64,000 nucleotides of DNA, from the NCBI RefSeq assembly GCF_000375585.1, contig NZ_AQWP01000009.1, positions 1 to 64,000 on the forward strand. Direction: 5' to 3'. Under the pieces are notes generated by a model that searched no databases, was not told the DNA's origin, and worked only from the letters and a program-made list of their open reading frames with translations. Made by a program: the position numbers and the translations under genes. This document shows, in pieces, positions 58,707-64,000 of this stretch; the first letter of the stretch is position 1; each line of letters opens with the position of its first letter. Origin of the DNA: Sinorhizobium meliloti 4H41 (GTDB lineage Bacteria > Pseudomonadota > Alphaproteobacteria > Rhizobiales > Rhizobiaceae).

Positions 58707-58865
58707 ATGTCCCTCAAATATTTGACCGCCCTATTGGCGCTTGCCGTCCTGTCGGGGTGCACCAGCACCGGCGGAAACAACACGACCTATGCTCAATGGT
58801 ACGGACCGAATCCGGTTCCCAATTTCAGCGCCGCGAGCCCCGGCGGTGTTCGCGTAGGCTATTAA
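58707..58865 (+). CDS. Small lipoprotein (52 aa)
   Basis: A short gene at ATG 58707. The signal sequence MSLKYLTALLALAVLSGC ends in a lipobox with Cys18. The mature peptide of 35 residues starts TSTGGNNTTYAQWYG and is rich in Asn, Pro and Gly, with no charge clusters. It is not a recognisable family member. It is the first of three micro-lipoprotein genes within 0.9 kb, the other two being on the opposite strand. Confidence 0.7.
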   Translation: MSLKYLTALLALAVLSGCTSTGGNNTTYAQWYGPNPVPNFSAASPGGVRVGY

Positions 58866-59050
58866 GCACCTGGACCGGCCAGGGAAGCTCGCGGAATTTC
58901 GCAGCCGCCTATGTTTTCAAGGTGTGGATTAACCGGTTCCCCTGACGGAGGCGGCACAGTCGCAGCGCCTCCGTTTTGCCGTTGCGAGCCGCCGCCGCTT
59001 GGGTCGCATTGGATTTGGCCGCGCAGAGGTGACGATGATCTCGGAGGCGA

Positions 59051-59167
59051 TCACCTCGGCGGGATTAGACCGTGATAGTAATCCCCGTCACCGCCGACCA
59101 CCCGGTCCCCGGTGTGCGAGCACGCCGCCAGCGTGGCGAGTGCGAGCAACAACACGATCTTGCGCAT
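59051..59167 (-). CDS. Micro-lipoprotein (38 aa), paralog 1
   Basis: Start ATG 59167, stop 59051. MRKIVLLLALATLAAC is a signal with lipobox and Cys16; the mature 23 residues read SHTGDRVVGGDG then DYYHGLIPPR. The same design recurs at 59426-59560: an MRxIVLLLA opening, Cys16, and a YYxG(L/V)(I/V)PP end. The tiny mature part recalls entericidin-type outer-membrane lipopeptides, but no toxin-antidote logic can be shown here. Confidence 0.65.
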   Translation of the reverse strand: MRKIVLLLALATLAACSHTGDRVVGGDGDYYHGLIPPR

Positions 59168-59425
59168 AGGCCCCCATACCTTTCCTAACAGTTTGACGGC
59201 CATTGATATTCTGCCATTCGCGCCGGATCAATTCCAAACCTGTCGATCTGCAACTTCTGCGACCAGTTGCCGGCCGAAGTTGGGACATGCGGTGCGCGGG
59301 CGCCTCCCGTGAGGCGCACCGCGACAGCCCTCTTCCTACGCGACTGAAACGAGTTCGTGCGCCGCGTTTCGGGCTTCGCTTCATGCTGTCGTTCTTAAAG
59401 CCGCTGTAGGGCTGGGCGACATGCT

Positions 59426-59560
59426 TCAGAAAGGCGTCGGGGGTACGACGCCGGTATAGTATTGGCCTTCCCCCGCATAATACCGTTCGGCGCTGGGCCT
59501 TCCCGTTTGCGAGCACGCGCTGAGAACAAAGATCGCCAACAACAATACGATCGCGCGCAT
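59426..59560 (-). CDS. Micro-lipoprotein (44 aa), paralog 2
   Basis: Start ATG 59560, stop 59426. MRAIVLLLAIFVLSAC carries the lipobox with Cys16. The mature 28 residues begin SQTGRPSAERYYAGEG and end QYYTGVVPPTPF. It is a clear paralog of the 38-residue product encoded 258 bases downstream on the same strand: same signal, same Cys position, same C-terminal YYxG..PP motif. AAAGGACG before the start supports expression. Confidence 0.68.
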   Translation of the reverse strand: MRAIVLLLAIFVLSACSQTGRPSAERYYAGEGQYYTGVVPPTPF

Positions 59561-59820
59561 TGATTTACGTCCTTTCGTGAGTGACCTTCTTCAATATGAC
59601 TTTTATGAACTAAATTTCCTGCCGGCGCAGAAGCCGCGCCGGTTCTCGGTTACGGCTGCGATTGTACATACCGTTCAACCGACGGTACACAAAATTGCGC
59701 AACGTTCAGCCCGCAGCCCTCGAATCGTTACGATTTTCTTAAAATTCGATCACCCGATTTCACCTGCTCGCAATCGCAGTCTGGCACAGGAAAGGATTAT
59801 CGTGCCCGAGGACTGACAGG

Positions 59821-60186
59821 ATGACCCAGGTCGTTACCATCTCCGCGACGACGGCGGCCTATGCGGCGGACGCATTGAAGCCGCCCACACGCCTGCGTAG
59901 CGATGGACCTGTCGACGAGGCAATCACACTGCTTTCCGCGCGCGGCCAAGAGCAGGCGCCGGTCCCGAAGATCAGAAGCGCGCTGCCGCTGCACCTCATG
60001 CTGATCGGCGCAGAGCGCCGTCTGCCGCAACAGACGCAGGCCGAAACGCTTCGCCGCTATCTCGAAAACGCGGAGGACGAAGACGGCCGCGAAGAAGATC
60101 GCCGGCAGGAAGATGGACCTGCCGGCGACGAACCGGAGCAAGTTGCGCTCACCGACATGCTCGACCGGTTCATTCAGGGAACCTGA
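59821..60186 (+). CDS. Hypothetical acidic protein
   Basis: 121 residues, no family recognised. The N-terminal third is Thr/Ala-rich and unstructured-looking. A central helix pair (SALPLHLMLIGAERRLPQQTQAETLRRYLENAED) follows, then a highly charged Asp/Glu/Arg segment and a final amphipathic helix (LTDMLDRFIQGT). No signal peptide or membrane span. The start lacks a clear ribosome binding site. A frame of similar length exists on the other strand (59797-60195), but the plus-strand frame has the more protein-like composition. Confidence 0.55.
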   Translation: MTQVVTISATTAAYAADALKPPTRLRSDGPVDEAITLLSARGQEQAPVPKIRSALPLHLMLIGAERRLPQQTQAETLRRYLENAEDEDGREEDRRQEDGPAGDEPEQVALTDMLDRFIQGT

Positions 60187-60210
60187 ACCGATCAAGGTTC
60201 ACGCCGGCAG

Positions 60211-61194
60211 CTATTGATGGCTATGCCCGGAATGAGCGCTGCCCGCCGCCGTGCCGACCGGCAGGACATAGTCGACCTCGCCGGCCTTCTCGAAGGTAAG
60301 CGTCACCGGCACCATGTCGCCCTCGGCAAAGGGCTTCTTCACCTCCATGAACATGAGATGCAGGCTGCCGTTCTTCAGCTCGACTGCTTCACCGGCGGGA
60401 ACGGCGATCCCGTCCTCGAGCTTGCGCATTTTCATGACGTCGTTCTCCATCGTCATCTCGTGAAGTTCGACTCGACCCGCGGCCGGGCTCTCGACGGCAA
60501 GCAGGCGGTCGTCGGCACTGCCGTCGTTCCTGACCACGAAGCCGCCGCCGCCGACCTTGGCACCGGGCAGCATGGCCTTCACGGCTCCGCCCGAGATCTC
60601 GAGGTCGCCGACCTTGACCGCTTCGGCCGCGGACTGATGATGCCCCGCGTGAGCGGAGTGCTCATCGCCGCCTGTCGCCATGGTGACGGTGATCGTGGGC
60701 GCCGGATGCTCGAGGGAATGGGCGTCCTGGCCCTCCGCCGCCACCTGATCCCAGACCACCTTGCCGTCGGCGCCGCAAAGCTGCGTCGTCGGAAAGGTAA
60801 GCACGGTCTCCTTGTCGAAACCCGCGAGTTTCCCGCGCATGACGAAGGTGTCGTAATGTTCGTCGGGAAGGTTGCCGCCTTTCCAGCGGATTTCCAGCGG
60901 ACCGGAGGAAACCTTGGTGCCGTGATCGTCATAGGTCTTCCGGTAGTCGCCCTTGATGATCTCCAGCTCCCAGCCGGGCTTCGGCTGGGGCTTGGCAAAG
61001 ACGAACCCCTCCGGCAACTGCACCCGTACTTCGGTCGTCGCCTTGCCGTCGCAGCCATGCGGCACCTGAAGGGTGGCGTTGACGGTCGTTTCGGCCGGCG
61101 CACTATCCGTCTCGAATGTCGCATGGGCATGGGCGGGACCGGCCACGGCAACTGTGAGGCCGGTGGCAAGCAAGGAAAGTCTGATCTTGTTCAT
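60211..61194 (-). CDS. YcnI (DUF1775) - PCu(A)C copper chaperone fusion
   Basis: 327 residues with a signal peptide (MNKIRLSLLATGLTVAVAGPAHAHA), leaving the new N-terminal His typical of YcnI proteins, which bind copper through that His. The YcnI domain spans about 25-170 (LQVPHGCDGKATTEVRVQLPEGF; KPGWELEI). A His-rich linker (GGDEHSAHAGHHQS) follows, then a PCu(A)C domain from about 190 with the copper site HEMTMENDVMKMRKLEDGIAVPAGE...LMFM. It probably handles periplasmic copper for cytochrome oxidase or resistance. Downstream of a DUF2946 gene on the same strand. Confidence 0.92.
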   Translation of the reverse strand: MNKIRLSLLATGLTVAVAGPAHAHATFETDSAPAETTVNATLQVPHGCDGKATTEVRVQLPEGFVFAKPQPKPGWELEIIKGDYRKTYDDHGTKVSSGPLEIRWKGGNLPDEHYDTFVMRGKLAGFDKETVLTFPTTQLCGADGKVVWDQVAAEGQDAHSLEHPAPTITVTMATGGDEHSAHAGHHQSAAEAVKVGDLEISGGAVKAMLPGAKVGGGGFVVRNDGSADDRLLAVESPAAGRVELHEMTMENDVMKMRKLEDGIAVPAGEAVELKNGSLHLMFMEVKKPFAEGDMVPVTLTFEKAGEVDYVLPVGTAAGSAHSGHSHQ

Positions 61195-61286
61195 GTCGTA
61201 ATCTCCGAACCACGTGCCGGAACGCGGCCTTCGTGGGTCAATGCCGCATAGCGGCGCAAGAAACTCTGGGTTGGATTCGAGGAGAT

Positions 61287-61682
61287 CTACGGTTGGGCCG
61301 GCGGACCGCGCGGTGGCGGCAACAGGCGCAGGGGCAGAAGCACCGCCTCGGCGGCGACGATCGGCGTTCCGGCAATCCAGTTGCCGTTTTCGGCCGTCGA
61401 GCTTTCATCGGGCGCCGCCGGCAGGAGCACGGAGGCGGCGAGCCGGCACGCTTCGCAAACGGGAGCCGATGACGACGACTTGCCGTGGCCGGTGTCATGA
61501 TCGACGCCGCCCGTGCCGAAGCAGATATCGGCGAAGGTGCCGTCGGGGAGAAGATATTCGGCGGAGATCGCCGGGCCGATGGCTTTCGCAAGGGCTGGCT
61601 TATGAGCGAAGGACAGGAATAGGAGTGCGAAGGCTGCGAGCAGCCGCACCCCAATTCCCCATTTCCGCTCGCGCCCCGTCAT
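61287..61682 (-). CDS. DUF2946-type secreted protein, probable copper/metal partner
   Basis: 131 residues from ATG 61682; the frame extends upstream to 62237 across the riboswitch and is not coding there. An N-terminal hydrophobic signal (VRLLAAFALLFLSFAHKPALA), then AEYLLPDGTFADICFGTGG, a HDTGHG segment, and VCEACRLAASVLLPAAP with a CxxC pair, the layout of DUF2946 proteins. A final hydrophobic stretch and a proline-rich tail follow. DUF2946 genes commonly lie beside PCu(A)C or TonB copper genes, as here, 92 bases upstream of the fusion gene. Confidence 0.75.
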   Translation of the reverse strand: MTGRERKWGIGVRLLAAFALLFLSFAHKPALAKAIGPAISAEYLLPDGTFADICFGTGGVDHDTGHGKSSSSAPVCEACRLAASVLLPAAPDESSTAENGNWIAGTPIVAAEAVLLPLRLLPPPRGPPAQP

Positions 61683-62068
61683 GGCCACCTCTCTTCGGTC
61701 TTCCCTATCCGCTGCCCAGGAAAATTGCAAAGGCCGATTTTGCCGCACCGGTCGCGGAGGATGAAGCCAGGGCGACAAAAATATGTTTGGTCGCGACATA
61801 GGCCCTTGCCAAAATCCGGCCTTCGCCGTTATCTGGATTCGACCTTGTTGGGAGAAACCGGTTCGATCCGGTGCCGAAGGAGCAACCGCCCCGGAAACTC
61901 TCAGGCCAAAGGACCAGCAAGGTGCCGGTAGGACTCTGGAGAGAAGCGTTCGCGCTCGCCGAAGGGATAACAATCTCAGGCAAAGGGACAGAGGGGGCTC
62001 GAATTTGTCGGCGCATGACGCCGGTATTGTGAGCCGGCGCGAAGACGCGCCAGACCTGGAGGCCGGAC
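61683..62068. other. Divergent region between the DUF2946 gene and gcvT
   Basis: 386 bases holding the promoter of the copper pair (minus), the gcvT promoter (plus) and the tandem glycine riboswitch, which fills the half nearest gcvT. Confidence 0.75.
61848..62001 (+). promoter_or_regulatory. Tandem glycine riboswitch
   Basis: Aptamer 1 spans about 61848-61944: GGAGA, TGCCGAAGGAGCAA, AACTCTCAGGC, AAAGGACCAG and CTCTGGAGAG in the consensus order. Aptamer 2 follows at once (61941-62001): GCCGAAGGGA, ATCTCAGGCAAAGGGACAGA and GGGGGCT, with a much shorter P3 arm. Glycine binding normally switches on the glycine-cleavage operon, and gcvT starts 68 bases later. Confidence 0.95.
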
Positions 62069-63208
62069 TTGGAAGACGTTTCCACCTTGAAACACACGCC
62101 GTTGCACGCGCTGCATCTTTCGCTCGGTGCGCGCATGGTGCCCTTCGCCGGCTATGACATGCCGGTCCAGTACCCGGAAGGCGTATTGAAGGAGCACCTG
62201 CATACCCGCGCCGCCGCCGGCCTTTTCGACGTGTCACACATGGGGCAGATCGTCGTGCGGCCGAAATCGGGAAAAGTCGAGGACGCGGCGCTGGCGCTCG
62301 AAAAGCTCGTGCCGGCGGATGTGCTCGGCCTCCGGGAGGGCCGGCAACGCTACGGCCTCTTCACCAATGCCGCAGGCGGTATTCTCGACGACCTGATGAT
62401 CGTCAATCGCGGCGATCATCTCTTTCTGGTCGTCAACGCGGCCTGCAAGGATGCCGATCTTGCGCATCTCAAGGACGGTCTCGGCAGCGCCTGCGACGTG
62501 ACCATGCTGACAGACCGTGCCCTGATCGCCCTTCAGGGGCCCCGGGCCGGAGCGGTTCTGTGCGAGCTGTGGGCGGACGTCGCGTCGATGCGCTTCATGG
62601 ATGTCGCCGAAGCCGACCTTCACGACGTGAGCTGTATCATCTCCCGCTCCGGCTACACCGGAGAGGATGGCTTCGAGATTTCCATTCCCGCCGACGCGGC
62701 TGTGGATGTGACGCAGCGCCTGCTCGAACATCCCGACGTCCTGCCCATCGGGCTCGGCGCGCGCGACTCGCTCCGCCTCGAAGCGGGGCTTTGTCTCTAT
62801 GGCAACGATATCGACACGAATACGAGCCCCATCGAAGCGGGCCTCGAATGGGCCCTCCAGAAAAGCCGCCGCGCCGGCGGTGAGCGCGCCGGCGGCTTTC
62901 CGGGCGCCGGCCGGATACTGGCCGAGCTCACGGACGGAGTTTCCAGGCGGCGTGTCGGCCTGAGGCCCGAAGGCCGGGCGCCCGTGCGCGGCAATGCCAA
63001 TCTCTTTGCCGATGCGGAGGGCAGGACGGCGGCAGGAACCGTCACCTCCGGCGGCTTCGGACCGAGCGTGGATGGACCGGTCGCCATGGGCTATGTCGCC
63101 GCCGAGCACGCCGAAATCGGCACCAGACTGTTCGCAGAGGTGCGCGGCAAATACCTGCCCATCGCCGTCACTGCCCTGCCCTTCATCAAACAAACCTACA
63201 AACGCTGA
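62069..63208 (+). CDS. gcvT: Glycine cleavage system T protein (aminomethyltransferase)
   Basis: 379 residues from TTG 62069, which has GGAGG six bases upstream. Folate-binding motifs: [39 protein letters not shown] at the start, [32 protein letters not shown], and [21 protein letters not shown], all typical of GcvT. It releases ammonia and transfers the methylene group of the aminomethyl-lipoyl arm to tetrahydrofolate. First gene of gcvTHP behind a glycine riboswitch; the gap to gcvH is 16 bases. Confidence 0.97.
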
Positions 63209-63224
63209 TCAGGAGAACCTGCGT

Positions 63225-63587
63225 ATGCTGAAATTCACCGAGGAACACGAATGGCTGAAGATCGACGGCGACGTCGCGACCGTAGGCATCACCGAGCATG
63301 CCGCGGGCCAGCTCGGCGATCTTGTCTTCGTGGAGCTGCCGGAAGCGGGTGCCAGCTTCTCCAAGGGCGACTCGGCCGCGACGGTCGAGTCCGTCAAGGC
63401 GGCATCGGACGTCTATTGTCCGCTTGATGGCGAAATCGTCGAGGTCAATCAGGCGATCGTCGACGATCCGTCGCTCGTCAACAGCGATCCGCAAGGCGCG
63501 GCCTGGTTCTTCAAACTGAAGCTCGCCGATCCGGACGCTGCCAATGCGCTCCTGGACGAAGCGGCCTACAAGGAGTTCGTCGCCTGA
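63225..63587 (+). CDS. gcvH: Glycine cleavage system H protein
   Basis: 120 residues from ATG 63225 (AGGAG upstream). The lipoyl-carrier fold is unmistakable: [36 protein letters not shown], then [26 protein letters not shown], with the lipoylated Lys in ESVKA near residue 61. It shuttles the methylamine group between P, T and L proteins. Its TGA stop overlaps the gcvP ATG by one base (ATGA), coupling translation. Confidence 0.98.
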
Positions 63588-64000
63588 TGAGCATGCCCAA
63601 GGACTTTACCTTTACCGATTACAAGCCTTACGACTTCGCCAATCGACGTCACATCGGCCCTTCGCCGGCCGAGATGGACGAGATGCTGAAGGTCGTCGGC
63701 TATCCCAGTCTCGACGCGCTCATCGACGACACCGTGCCGCCGTCGATCCGCCAGCGGACGCCGCTTGCCTGGGGCGAGCCGATGACGGAGCGCGAGGCAC
63801 TCGACAAGCTGCGCCAGACGGCGAACCGCAACCGGAAGCTCGTGTCTCTGATCGGTCAGGGCTACTACGGGACCATTACCCCTCCGGTCATCCAGCGCAA
63901 TATCCTCGAGAACCCGGCCTGGTACACCGCCTATACGCCCTATCAGCCGGAAATCAGTCAGGGGCGGCTGGAAGCCCTGCTCAACTACCAGACCATGGTT
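63587..64000 (+). CDS. gcvP: Glycine dehydrogenase (decarboxylating), N-terminal part
   Basis: 138 codons are present before the window ends. The start is [35 protein letters not shown], followed by the P-protein signature [41 protein letters not shown]. GcvP is the pyridoxal-phosphate enzyme that decarboxylates glycine and loads the H protein. The full protein is usually about 950 residues, so most of it lies outside. The start codon overlaps the gcvH stop. Confidence 0.98.
   Translation, partial: MSMPKDFTFTDYKPYDFANRRHIGPSPAEMDEMLKVVGYPSLDALIDDTVPPSIRQRTPLAWGEPMTEREALDKLRQTANRNRKLVSLIGQGYYGTITPPVIQRNILENPAWYTAYTPYQPEISQGRLEALLNYQTMV

Noticed and set aside
59797-60195. 132-residue frame opposite the acidic hypothetical protein
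   Set aside because: Composition (Arg/Phe/Cys scatter) is less protein-like than the plus-strand frame; kept only as an alternative.

Overview
The window is a high-GC alphaproteobacterial chromosome segment and almost certainly comes from Sinorhizobium/Ensifer (S. meliloti/S. medicae group). The strongest reason is the run greA - lpsB - lpsE/lpsD/lpsC - lrp - trxB - lsrB - twin AbcR sRNAs, an arrangement known from S. meliloti. Rhizobial repeat elements, a tandem glycine riboswitch before gcvT and the GTTC-N7-GTTC SOS box type fit this. No database search was run; all family names come from reading the translations.

Layout. 1-4.2 kb is a worn accessory stretch: a truncated IS30-type transposase bracketed by a 60-bp direct repeat, an unknown protein, a GFA/CENP-V protein and a winged-helix/TPR regulator broken by one in-frame amber codon. 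4.3-10.8 kb holds a DUF1127-MFS pair, an SDR, an L,D-transpeptidase, two lipoproteins and a compact three-gene operon (ICMT-like methyltransferase, E2-like acyltransferase, SDR with a SEC-C zinc motif) of unknown role. 10.8-11.6 kb is non-coding and carries two copies of a structured repeat; a partial third copy lies at 17.26 kb. 11.6-16.7 kb has an amino-acid-type binding protein, the queuosine pair queA-tgt (Tgt lacks most of its zinc ligands) and coaD with two cyclophilins. 17.3-24.6 kb has MATE and TetA-like exporters, a LysR regulator, an aldo/keto reductase, a YpfJ-type metallopeptidase and a zinc alcohol dehydrogenase.

24.7-38.7 kb is the conserved core: carB with a possible leader peptide/hairpin, greA with a strong 5' hairpin, the LPS core glycosyltransferases, lrp, trxB, the LysR regulator lsrB and two tandem AbcR sRNAs, each with a good promoter. 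38.7-44.7 kb holds an ArsR repressor next to an Old Yellow Enzyme reductase, an aminoglycoside-type phosphotransferase, a GNAT acetyltransferase, a lytic transglycosylase and a divergent reductase/LysR pair. 44.8-57.7 kb holds DNA maintenance genes: gyrA, marC, ssb, uvrA (with a LexA box), a DUF72 gene and nrdJ (B12-dependent ribonucleotide reductase) behind two NrdR-like boxes 31 bp apart. The last 6 kb has a glutathione transferase, three tiny lipoproteins (two are tandem paralogs), a YcnI-PCuAC copper fusion with a DUF2946 partner, and the glycine-riboswitch-controlled gcvTHP operon, with gcvP running off the window.

Most of the window is ordinary chromosomal housekeeping. The best leads for something undescribed are the 8.5-10.8 kb operon, the Tgt without its zinc site, the carB and greA leaders, and the tandem micro-lipoproteins. 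No CRISPR array, tRNA or rRNA gene was seen.
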